Of a stretch of DNA of 64,000 bases, positions 8,707-15,711 are shown piece by piece. The stretch covers positions 372,001 through 436,000 of the forward strand of contig CAWAXG010000039.1 of assembly GCA_963785755.1 (NCBI GenBank). The letters are read 5' to 3'. This DNA is from JACCXG01 sp963785755 (GTDB lineage Bacteria; Acidobacteriota; Vicinamibacteria; Vicinamibacterales; 2-12-FULL-66-21). Each line of letters opens with the position of its first letter. The first letter of the stretch is position 1. The notes beneath the pieces are model-generated. The model was not told where the DNA came from. It did no database searches and was given only the letters and a program-made list of their open reading frames with translations. Made by a program: the position numbers and the translations under genes.

Positions 8707-9999
8707 ATGCTCGACCCGGCTTACCTTCGTGAAAACATCGAGATTGTCCGTGCAGCGATGCGCAATCGCGGCGTGCAGGCGGATGCCGAGCTCGAGCAGC
8801 TCGCGACGCTCGAGGCCAGGCGGCGGCGGCTGATTCCTGAGCTCGAGGGGCTCAAGCGCGAGCAGAACGCCGCTGGCGACGAAGTGGCACGGGCGAAACG
8901 GCAGGGACTGGATGCGTCGCCGATCTTTGCGGCGAACAAGGCACGGGCGCAGCAGATCCGTCAGATCGAGATCCAGGCGGATCAGGTGGAACAGCAGCGG
9001 GCGGCCCTGCTGATGATCCTGCCGAATGTGCCGCACGCGAGCGTGCCGGTTGGATCGAGCGCCGAGCAGAATCAGGAGGTCCGCCGCCACGGCGAGCCGC
9101 GGGCGTTCGATTTCACGCCGCGCCCCCACTGGGAGCTCGGTCCGGCGCTCGGGATTATTGATTTCGAGCGCGCGACGAAGATGTCCGGCTCGCGATTCTC
9201 AGTCTTGATGGGGGCGGGTGCCAGGCTCGCGCGTGCGCTCATCAACTTCATGCTGGAGCTGCACACCGGAGAACACGGATACCGTGAGGTCGAGCCTCCC
9301 TTCCTGGTCAACGCGGAGGCGCTGCGCGGCACCGGCAACCTGCCGAAGTTCGAACAGGATCTGTTCAAGATCGCCGGTGAATGGGATCTGTATTTGATCC
9401 CGACGGCGGAAGTCCCGCTGACCAACCTCCATCGTGGCGAGATCCTCGACGGCCGGCAGCTGCCGATCCGCTACACCGCGTACACGCCGTGCTTCCGCAG
9501 CGAGGCCGGATCATACGGCGCCGACGTTCGCGGACTCATCCGGCAGCACCAGTTCGACAAGGTCGAGCTCGTGAAGCTCACGATTCCCGAGCAGTCCTAT
9601 GACGAGCTCGAGTCGTTGACGCGCAACGCCGAGGAAGTACTCAAGCGTCTCGAACTGCCGCATCGGACGATGTTGCTGTGCACGGGCGACATGGGATTTG
9701 CCTCGGCCAAGACTTACGACATCGAAGTCTGGCTGCCGAGCCAGAACACGTTTCGTGAGATCTCCTCCTGCAGCAACACCGAGGGGTTTCAGGCCCGCCG
9801 CGCGAACATCAAATTCCGGCGCGAGGGGACGGGCAAGGCGGAGTTCGTCCATACCCTGAACGGGTCCGGCCTTGCCGTCGGCCGTACGCTGATCGCCGTG
9901 CTCGAGAACTATCAACAGAAGGACGGCAGCGTGGTGGTTCCTGACGTTCTCCGGCCATTCATGGGCGGGGTCGAACGAATCGAGTCCGGGAACCGATGA
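8707..9999 (+). CDS. serS: Seryl-tRNA synthetase
   Basis: Charges tRNA-Ser with serine. It is 430 residues from the ATG at 8707 (MLDPAYLRENIEIVRAAM). The N-terminal coiled-coil arm spans roughly residues 25-100 and is rich in Glu, Gln and Arg. Class II core motifs are visible: PTAEVPLTN, motif 2 around CFRSEAGSYGADVRGLIRQHQF, EISSCSNTEGFQARR, and motif 3 near NGSGLAVGRTLIAVLENYQ. The usual length and all landmarks are present. A tRNA-Ser gene lies 1.7 kb downstream, which may be coincidental. Confidence 0.97.
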   Translation: MLDPAYLRENIEIVRAAMRNRGVQADAELEQLATLEARRRRLIPELEGLKREQNAAGDEVARAKRQGLDASPIFAANKARAQQIRQIEIQADQVEQQRAALLMILPNVPHASVPVGSSAEQNQEVRRHGEPRAFDFTPRPHWELGPALGIIDFERATKMSGSRFSVLMGAGARLARALINFMLELHTGEHGYREVEPPFLVNAEALRGTGNLPKFEQDLFKIAGEWDLYLIPTAEVPLTNLHRGEILDGRQLPIRYTAYTPCFRSEAGSYGADVRGLIRQHQFDKVELVKLTIPEQSYDELESLTRNAEEVLKRLELPHRTMLLCTGDMGFASAKTYDIEVWLPSQNTFREISSCSNTEGFQARRANIKFRREGTGKAEFVHTLNGSGLAVGRTLIAVLENYQQKDGSVVVPDVLRPFMGGVERIESGNR

Positions 10000-10017
10000 C
10001 GCCGGTCGGCGAGGTCG

Positions 10018-10417
10018 TCACGCCTCATAGGTGAAGTTCGCAATCAGCAGGCTCAACTCCTCTCGAGTTGCGTCACGCCGCTTCACCGTCCCTGCCATTT
10101 CGTTCCGCAGCGCCTCGAGCTTGTTCTCCTGATCGTCGAGCTGACGCGTGTAGCGCTGAAGCAGCTGTTTCTCTGAGCACGTCGTTCAGCTGCGCGCTGG
10201 TGAAGCGGACGGCGACATCCTGGCGATTGCGCACGTTTCCCAGATGTTCGAAATAGCCGACGCCGGTCTTGTACAGGACGACGCGGCGTACCGGAAGCGC
10301 GGTGGACTGCGCGCGCGGAGCGGGGCTTGACAACCGCGTGGACGCGCCAGGTCCCTGGGCCATGAGCGTGACGGACGCGACGAGGACGAGGGCAGAGAAC
10401 GAGACTCGCCAACGCAT
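10018..10417 (-). pseudogene. Internally deleted DUF4139-type exported protein gene
   Basis: The 5' part (10417 down to about 10178) encodes a signal peptide and then VRRVVLYKTGVGYFEHLG and FTSAQLNDVL, which I recognise as the start of acidobacterial DUF4139-domain proteins, normally 600-700 residues. The 3' part, in another frame from about 10172 to the TGA at 10018, encodes KQLLQRYTRQLDDQENKLEALR, then EELSLLIANFTYEA, which looks like the coiled-coil C-terminus of the same family. The middle, well over 1 kb, is missing. Read straight through, the 5' frame instead ends at 10073 after about 35 out-of-frame residues. This is either a real internal deletion or an assembly collapse. The family assignment is from memory of typical sequences. 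Confidence 0.6.
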
Positions 10418-10709
10418 GAACCCTCCTGACTGAAGTGTCGGTGCGCAGGTCGTCGCGGCTCGTGTCGGGAGCCGGGATGTATTGCGTGTTTAGACACCCG
10501 GGACCCGCGAACGGCCGGAGGTGCTGACAAGAGGGGAGTTGGCGAATGGGCGGTGTACGGCGAATTCCGTTACCCGATTACGAATGCGTCGCCGCGAAAG
10601 CGGTCATCAATCACGATCGATTCCAGGCTCGTTTCGAAACTGACTTGATTCTCAGGCTCACTCGGAACTGTGGCACGTGAGGCAAGCCCTTTGCAGCCTG
10701 TGAGACACC

Positions 10710-11396
10710 ATGATCTGTAATTTCCGAACCCAGTTGTTTCGATTCGCCGCCGTCCCGATGTTCCTGCTCACGCTGGCGGTTCCGGCCTGGAGTCAGGAGG
10801 GGGGTGGCTTTGCCAAGGACGGGGGCTACGTCTCCGTCGCGCTCCTGCCCGACTTCGCGTTCGACGGTGTGACCTTCGATGGCGAAAGCATCTACAAAGA
10901 GATTGACGGCGAGGAAATCGTCATCCTGCCAAAGCTCAAGGCGAAAAATCTCATTCGTGTCGCGCTCGGTTACAGGGGAAGCCAGGCCGGCATCGAAATC
11001 GGCTACGACCGCACGCGCCACGACGGCACGTTCCTCGAGGGCAGCGGCACCGCCACGTTCCAGGCGATCAACGTGGACGGGCGCTACTACTTCCTGAGCA
11101 GCAAGCGAATTCAGCCGCACCTGCTGGTTGGTGGCACCTTCCCCTGGTTCAAGGTGCACGACGGCAGTTTCCTCGACGACAGGATGGGTGACGCAGATTT
11201 CAAAGGCTACGGTCTGAACACCGAGGCCGGCGTCACGGTCTATCCGCATCGTCAGCTCGGCGTCAGCGTCGGCTACAACTACCGCATGCTGTCGTTCAGC
11301 CAGGTCACCGGCGTCACCGACACGCTGTTCGAGCTCAAACCGAAATTCCGCGAGACCACCGGCACCGTCGTGGTGACGGGTCACTTCATCTTCTGA
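10710..11396 (+). CDS. Outer-membrane beta-barrel protein
   Basis: 228 residues. A signal peptide (basic start, hydrophobic core FAAVPMFLLTLAVPA, likely cleavage near residues 27-28 before QEGGG) is followed by alternating hydrophobic/polar strands with many Tyr, Gly and aromatic ends, such as YVSVALLPDFAF, GIEIGYDRTRH, YYFLSSKRIQPHLLVGG and LGVSVGYNYR. The protein ends in VVVTGHFIF, with the terminal Phe typical of barrels recognised by BamA. This fits an eight-strand OmpW/OmpA-like barrel exposed to the outer membrane. No plug, OmpA-like C-domain or ligand site is seen. A strong hairpin follows the stop, so it is probably monocistronic. Confidence 0.82.
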   Translation: MICNFRTQLFRFAAVPMFLLTLAVPAWSQEGGGFAKDGGYVSVALLPDFAFDGVTFDGESIYKEIDGEEIVILPKLKAKNLIRVALGYRGSQAGIEIGYDRTRHDGTFLEGSGTATFQAINVDGRYYFLSSKRIQPHLLVGGTFPWFKVHDGSFLDDRMGDADFKGYGLNTEAGVTVYPHRQLGVSVGYNYRMLSFSQVTGVTDTLFELKPKFRETTGTVVVTGHFIF

Positions 11397-11407
11397 GTCC
11401 GTTCGTG

Positions 11408-11436
11408 CGTGGCGCCGCGCGCACTGCGGCGCCACG
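11408..11436 (+). terminator. Hairpin terminator after the barrel gene
   Basis: Perfect 11-bp arms CGTGGCGCCGC (11408-11418) and GCGGCGCCACG (11426-11436) enclose a 7-nt loop, starting 12 bp after the stop codon. A pyrimidine-rich stretch follows, but there is no strict T-run, so intrinsic termination is likely but not certain. Confidence 0.65.
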
Positions 11437-11727
11437 ATCTCTTCCTCGCTCTCGCTCGTCCTCGCAACTCTTCCGACCCGCTCTTCAACGCCCTGGTGAG
11501 GGATCAGATCCGACTGACTCATTGAGTGCGGTCGCGTCCGTGCGCTACTCCGCGCCCCGGTCGGACTGACCGAGATGGAGGGCGTGACAAATGGTTGCCT
11601 CGAGCTTCGACACAGGGGAAATCATCACACCGGGAGAGTCGAGCGATCGTGATGAGGCGGAAGTCAGCACACCTGACGTAAACTGCAATGTCCTCGCACT
11701 GATTGCCCGGGAAGGACTCGCCCGACC
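11437..11727. other. Intergenic stretch, no gene recognised
   Basis: Between the barrel terminator and tRNA-Ser. Short frames here translate to low-complexity Arg/Ser-rich sequence without recognisable homology, and no repeat array was seen. The last part should contain the tRNA promoter, but no clear -35/-10 pair stands out. Confidence 0.4.
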
Positions 11728-11817
11728 GGAGGGATGGCCGAGTGGTCGATGGCGGCGGTCTTGAAAACCGTTGGACCCGGAAGGGTCCCGGGGGTTCGAA
11801 TCCCTCTCCCTCCGCCA
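11728..11817 (+). tRNA. tRNA-Ser (anticodon TGA)
   Basis: 90 nt including an encoded CCA end. The acceptor stem GGAGGGA (11728-11734) pairs with TCCCTCC (11807-11813), followed by discriminator G and CCA. The D-arm is GCCGAGTGGTCGATGGC. The anticodon stem GCGGT/ACCGT encloses the loop CTTGAAA, with anticodon TGA at 11762-11764, reading UCA. A long variable arm (GGACCCGGAAGGGTCC) typical of class II tRNA-Ser and a T-arm with GGTTCGAATCC complete it. Confidence 0.97.
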
Positions 11818-11990
11818 GCCTTCGCTCACGCGCGCTTCGCCGAAGCGTGAGCTTCGGCTCGGCAAGCCAGGCGAAGGCTGTCGCGCCAAAGCGGCGAAGC
11901 CGCGAAGGCGGAGCTCAGTCCAGCCTCCGCTCACGCGCGCTGACGCCGAAGCGTGAGCTACGGCCGGCAAGCCAGCGTTCGCTCATGATC
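11818..11990. repeat. Two diverged copies of an inverted-repeat element behind tRNA-Ser
   Basis: A unit reading CGCTCACGCGCGCTTCG ... CGAAGCGTGAGC, then GGCAAGCCAG, occurs at about 11824-11875 and again, diverged, at about 11929-11975 (CGCTCACGCGCGCTGACG ... CGAAGCGTGAGC ... GGCAAGCCAG). Each copy folds on itself through GCTCACGC/GCGTGAGC. The first copy is further enclosed by AGCCTTCG and CGAAGGCT. It could act as a processing or termination structure for the tRNA, or be a short REP-like element. Confidence 0.6.
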
Positions 11991-12076
11991 AGATCGAAGG
12001 CAGTCCCGCCGTCGCCCCGACAGGGCGGAGGCGGCCTCCAGACGCTGAGTCCCGACACAATCTCAGAAATGAAACC

Positions 12077-12367
12077 ATGTTCGTGATCGAGCTCATCTAC
12101 AAGGCCGACCTGTCCGACATCGATGCGCACATGACCGCGCACGTCGCGTTTCTCAAGAGGTACTACGCCTCGGGAAATTTCCTCGTCTCGGGACGGAAGG
12201 TACCGCGCGATGGCGGCATCATTCTGGCGGTCGCAACGAGTCGCGACGCCATCGAGCGGATCATCAAGGAAGATCCGTTTTACGCGGAGGGCCTCGCCGA
12301 CTTCCGGATTATCGAGTTTCGAGCGAGCCAGCGCGCGAACGACATCCAGAAACGGATTGAGGGCTGA
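12077..12367 (+). CDS. YciI-like protein
   Basis: 96 residues with the ferredoxin-like fold of the YciI family. The sequence starts MFVIELIYKADLSDIDAHM, contains the family's HVAFLKRYYASGNFLVSGRK region with a conserved His in the potential active pocket, then DPFYAEGLADFRIIEF. The family's biochemical role is not settled; some members are dehydrochlorinase-like or subunits of regulatory proteins. It stands alone between the tRNA repeats and the convergent HTH gene, so the context does not narrow its function. Confidence 0.87.
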   Translation: MFVIELIYKADLSDIDAHMTAHVAFLKRYYASGNFLVSGRKVPRDGGIILAVATSRDAIERIIKEDPFYAEGLADFRIIEFRASQRANDIQKRIEG

Positions 12368-12418
12368 AGGTCAGCCTGAGGACGAGCGGAAGGGCCGCCG
12401 AAGATCGAGCGCGAACCA

Positions 12419-13031
12419 CTAGGCCGTTGTGCTCGCTGCGTCCCCTACTGGAACGTTCTCGGGTTGTGGCTCGGGGGAGGGCCGCGCCGAGGCGTTCCGC
12501 ATCCGCATGTAGACCCAGAAGAGCAGCGGGTCGTCGCTCACCAGACGGCCCGTGACGTAATACGAAACGACGCAGGCGACCGTGATCCAGGCGTTGACCC
12601 CGAAGCCTGCGTGAGCGATCGACGCGATTAGCAGGCCGATGACGAGCTCAGCCGCAGCGAGCGCCGCGCGTCTGGCCAGGCGCTCGGGATCGACCGCTGG
12701 CTCCTCCGCCATCGACAATCGGAAATGGCCGCGCCCTCCCGTTCCCTGGACGGCCACACCCGCCGGGGGAGGAGCGCTCGGCATCTCACCATAAATCGCG
12801 GTGAATTCTTCGGCCGCATCGGCGGCATTCAGACCGACCTCGTCCGCATATGCGCGGACATAGGCACGGCTGTAGATTCCCGCCGGCCAGCGCGCGCAGT
12901 CGCCGCGCTCGAGCCCCGCGTAAAGACTCGCCCGGTACTTTCGTGGCCTTGGCGATCGTGTCGAGAGAAACCCCGCGGCGCTCACGATGTCGCTTCAGCC
13001 GCTCGCCGAACGCGCGTCGCTCGCTTACCAT
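12419..13031 (-). CDS. RodZ-like HTH membrane protein (one frameshift)
   Basis: From the ATG at 13031 the protein begins MVSERRAFGERLKRHRERRG with a Cro/C1-type helix-turn-helix (VSLDTIAKATKVP). In another frame the HTH continues as ASLYAGLERGD, then PAGIYSRAYVRAYADEVGL, the usual RodZ-type continuation. The two frames join if one C is removed from the CCC run at 12931-12933, so a +1 indel is likely. Residues after about 130 include hydrophobic helices (ELVIGLLIASIAHAGFG, AWITVACVVSYYVTGRLV) and a short Pro-rich tail. RodZ links MreB to the membrane; here the C-terminal part is short and two-helical, so a regulator with a membrane anchor is equally possible. Confidence 0.7.
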
Positions 13032-13171
13032 GGCTGCTGCTCCTCCCGGCCACGGGCCTGCGAGACCCATTCGCCGCTGAGCTGATCGGGCGTTATTCGA
13101 CTGGCGCGCCCGCGCAGAAAGCGAAGAGCGACTCCACCCATCACCAGGGCCAACAGGCCTCCGGCCATCAT
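13025..13171 (-). CDS. Small single-span membrane protein, candidate
   Basis: 48 codons starting with two Met. The N-terminal third, MMAGGLLALVMGGVALRFL, is a plausible transmembrane helix, followed by basic RGRASR and a polar tail. Its TAA overlaps the ATG of the HTH gene (ATGGTAA), the arrangement expected for translational coupling. No strong Shine-Dalgarno is seen before the start. I do not recognise a family. The hydrophobic profile, the overlap and the lack of a better use for this stretch are the only support. Confidence 0.4.
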   Translation of the reverse strand: MMAGGLLALVMGGVALRFLRGRASRITPDQLSGEWVSQARGREEQQPW

Positions 13172-13461
13172 CAGGAGATTCAGAAGTCATGGGTGATGAC
13201 GACAGTCTGGACGTTTTGACGCTCATATGGTGCAAGAACAGATCCCCGTTCAGTCGTTGTTCGAGGTCGCACCAGTCGATCAATCGACGGCATGCCAACC
13301 TCGAAAGATCAACCAGTAGCTGAACGAAAAAAATGATTGTCGCTCGACTCGGATGACCGAGCGGAAGACCGTTTGCCCCAAGCCAACCGCCAGAAAGTCT
13401 GCCGTAACGTCGGATTCTACTGCGGTAAGAATTACGTCGTTACAATTTTTCCGACACAGTC

Positions 13462-14283
13462 ATGGTAGCCATGGAAAGCGATGATGCCTCCGACCCGCGA
13501 TTCGACGCCTGGATTGCCGCGATCGATCGACGGCATCTCTCCGACCTCACGCCTTCGGAGGTGGCGAGGGCGCTGCGCGCGTTGTCGTCCTGCTATGTGG
13601 AGCGGCGTTCGAAGCTGATTGAAGGAGCAGCGCTCGGCACCGCCGGCAAACGCGCAGCCTTCGCCTTGTTCTATGCTCCCGTTCATTTTCTGATTGCGCG
13701 ACACATCGTTCGGGCTCTTGCCTTCGACGGTGTGCGACTCACCCATCTTCTGGATCTGGGGTGCGGCACTGGAGCCGCCGGCGCCGCGTGGGCGCTTGAA
13801 GCGCCCGGTGTCCGAATCTCCGGCGTCGACAGGCATCCCTGGGCCGTCGCCGAAGCGAACTGGTCGTATCAGCAGCTGTCTGTTCCGGGCCGGGCGGTGC
13901 AGCTCGATGTTCTTCGGGCCCGACTGGTCCCGTCAGCGGATGCCGGAATCCTCGCGGCATACACCGTCAACGAGCTGCAGGACTCCGGCCGAGCAGAGCT
14001 GTTACCGCGCCTCCTGTCGGCGGCTGCCCGTGGCGCGCACGTCCTCGTCGTCGAACCCGTCGCCCGTCGCCTGACTCCCTGGTGGAGCACCTGGGAAGCC
14101 GCGTTCCGGGAGGCGGGAGGGCGAGTGGACGAGTGGCGCTTCCCCGCCCACCTCCCCGCGCGTCAGCGCGACCTCGCGAGAGCCGCGGGCCTCGATCCGC
14201 GCGAGCTCACCGCCCGGAGTCTGTATTTGAGGGGCGGCCGTCCGGCCGCGGCGGCGGGCCGCGACGCCGAGCAGCCGAAGTAG
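13462..14283 (+). CDS. Class I SAM-dependent methyltransferase, Rsm22-like
   Basis: 273 residues. The SAM-binding motif I is LDLGCGTGAAG at residues 97-107; SGVDRHPWAVAEANWSY supplies the acidic motif II; AYTVNEL stands where motif IV is expected. The N-terminal 95 residues are helical, with ALRALSSCYVERRS. The layout, with the LDLG-GTGAA motif followed by the DRHPWA and TVNEL segments, resembles the Rsm22-like ribosomal-RNA methyltransferase family, but the assignment is tentative because the Cys-rich C-terminal domain of that family is absent. The symporter gene starts 11 bp after its stop, so they may share a transcript. Confidence 0.75.
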   Translation: MVAMESDDASDPRFDAWIAAIDRRHLSDLTPSEVARALRALSSCYVERRSKLIEGAALGTAGKRAAFALFYAPVHFLIARHIVRALAFDGVRLTHLLDLGCGTGAAGAAWALEAPGVRISGVDRHPWAVAEANWSYQQLSVPGRAVQLDVLRARLVPSADAGILAAYTVNELQDSGRAELLPRLLSAAARGAHVLVVEPVARRLTPWWSTWEAAFREAGGRVDEWRFPAHLPARQRDLARAAGLDPRELTARSLYLRGGRPAAAAGRDAEQPK

Positions 14284-14294
14284 AATCGCCGCAC

Positions 14295-15569
14295 ATGGCC
14301 ACACCGACGACGGCAGTGCCGCGCCGCGGAATCACTCTCACCCAGCAGATCTTCATCGGCCTCGCGATCGGAATCATCGTCGGGTGGTTCGTCAGCACCT
14401 CGCATCCCGAATGGGCCGTGTATTTCCGTCCGTTCAGCCAGCTTTTCCTGCGCCTGATCAAGATGATCATCGCGCCCTTGATCTTTGCGACGCTCGTCGC
14501 GGGCATCGCCGGCGCCGGACACGTCAAGGTCGTCGGCAGGATGGGCGTGCGGGCGATCATCTACTTCGAGATCGTCACGACGCTCGCGTTGTTGATCGGC
14601 CTCGCCGCGGTCAACATCACGAAGCCCGGCGTCGGTGTGAACCTGCCCATGGGTCAGGCCAGCGAGATCTCCGCGGCGGCGAAGACCTGGGATCAGATCC
14701 TGCTCCACACCGTTCCCGAATCGGTGATCCGGGCCATGGCGGAAGGGGACGTGCTCCAGATCGTCATCTTCAGCATCTTCTTTGCGATTGCGCTCGGCAT
14801 GATCGGCGAGAAGGGCCGGCCGGTGGTCGTCTGGTGTGAAGCGGTGGCCGAGACGATGTTCAAGGTCACGAACATCGTGATGCACTACGCCCCGATCGGC
14901 GTCGGTGCCGCGATCGCGTACACCGTCGGTCACGGCGGCATGCGGGTTCTCTGGAACCTGGCCTGGCTCGTCGGCACGCTCTACCTGGCGCTGACCGTGC
15001 TGATCCTCGGCGTGTTCCTTCCAATCGCTCTGCTGTTCCGCGTCCCGATTCGCAAGTTCGTGAAGGCCGTCAAAGAGCCCGCCGTGATCGCCTTCTCCAC
15101 GACTTCGAGCGAGGCCGCCCTGCCCCGCGCCATGGAGGTGCTCGAACGGCTTGGCGTTCCGCGGCGGATCGTGTCGTTCGTGCTGCCGCTTGGCTACAGC
15201 TTCAACCTCGATGGGTCGACGTTGTATCTCTCGCTCGCGGCCGTGTTCGTCGCACAGGCGGCGGGAGTCGAGTTGTCGATTGGCCATCAGATCACGATGC
15301 TGCTGACGTTGATGCTCACGAGCAAGGGCGTCGCCGGCGTGCCGCGCGCGTCGCTGGTGATTCTTGCCGGGACGCTCGCCAGTTATGGCCTGCCGCTGGA
15401 GGGGGTGACGCTGATTCTCGGCGTCGACGAGCTGATGGACATGGCAAGGACCATGGTCAACGTGATCGGCAACTGCCTGGCGACCGTGGTCATCGCGAAA
15501 TGGGAAGGGGAGTTCGTCGAAGCGAGCGACGAAGACCTCAGGCTTGCGGCGGCTCGCGGCGAGATCTAG
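14295..15569 (+). CDS. Dicarboxylate/amino-acid:cation symporter
   Basis: 424 residues of the DAACS (GltP/DctA) family, inner-membrane uptake of glutamate, aspartate or C4-dicarboxylates with H+ or Na+. Eight hydrophobic segments are visible. Family signatures include FLRLIKMIIAPLIFATLVAGIA early on, the serine-rich re-entrant loop AFSTTSSEAALPRAMEVL, GYSFNLDGSTLYL, and late in the protein the binding-site helix around MARTMVNVIGNCLATVVIAKWEG. The ATG at 14295 follows the methyltransferase stop by 11 bp. Glutamate versus dicarboxylate specificity cannot be decided here. Confidence 0.93.
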   Translation: MATPTTAVPRRGITLTQQIFIGLAIGIIVGWFVSTSHPEWAVYFRPFSQLFLRLIKMIIAPLIFATLVAGIAGAGHVKVVGRMGVRAIIYFEIVTTLALLIGLAAVNITKPGVGVNLPMGQASEISAAAKTWDQILLHTVPESVIRAMAEGDVLQIVIFSIFFAIALGMIGEKGRPVVVWCEAVAETMFKVTNIVMHYAPIGVGAAIAYTVGHGGMRVLWNLAWLVGTLYLALTVLILGVFLPIALLFRVPIRKFVKAVKEPAVIAFSTTSSEAALPRAMEVLERLGVPRRIVSFVLPLGYSFNLDGSTLYLSLAAVFVAQAAGVELSIGHQITMLLTLMLTSKGVAGVPRASLVILAGTLASYGLPLEGVTLILGVDELMDMARTMVNVIGNCLATVVIAKWEGEFVEASDEDLRLAAARGEI

Positions 15570-15609
15570 CGAGGCTGCGCCTCAGACCCTCGAGGCTCCG
15601 CCTCGCTAG
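15566..15609 (+). terminator. Hairpin spanning the symporter stop codon
   Basis: Perfect 10-bp arms CTAGCGAGGC (15566-15575, containing the TAG stop) and GCCTCGCTAG (15600-15609) with a 24-nt loop. No T-run follows. The right arm overlaps the left end of the 98-bp CTAG-bounded repeat by 4 bp. Confidence 0.4.
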
Positions 15610-15703
15610 GTCGCATTGTTTGGTAACGCCGCGCTGACGCGCGGACGGCCTTGACCGAAAACTTGACTCAAATGCTCAGAATCGAGCCGGTCAAGGCCTC
15701 TAG
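15606..15703 (+). repeat. CTAG-bounded dispersed repeat, copy 1
   Basis: 98 bp beginning CTAGG and ending CTCTAG. It contains two nested folds: CCGCGC-TGAC-GCGCGG at 15629-15644, and 11-bp arms GGCCTTGACCG (15647-15657) and CGGTCAAGGCC (15688-15698). It lies between the convergent symporter and CNNM genes. The second copy, at 42392-42488 in the opposite orientation, differs at only a handful of positions. Confidence 0.85.
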
Positions 15704-15711
15704 GGACGCCG

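Noticed and set aside
10655..10705. Sigma-54 promoter (TGGCAC...) before the barrel gene
   Set aside because: TGGCAC is present, but no GC doublet lies at the required 10-bp spacing.
11728..11990. tRNA-Ser as an integration site of a genomic island
   Set aside because: No integrase and no duplicated tRNA 3' end was seen; the 3' flank is a hairpin repeat followed by an ordinary gene.
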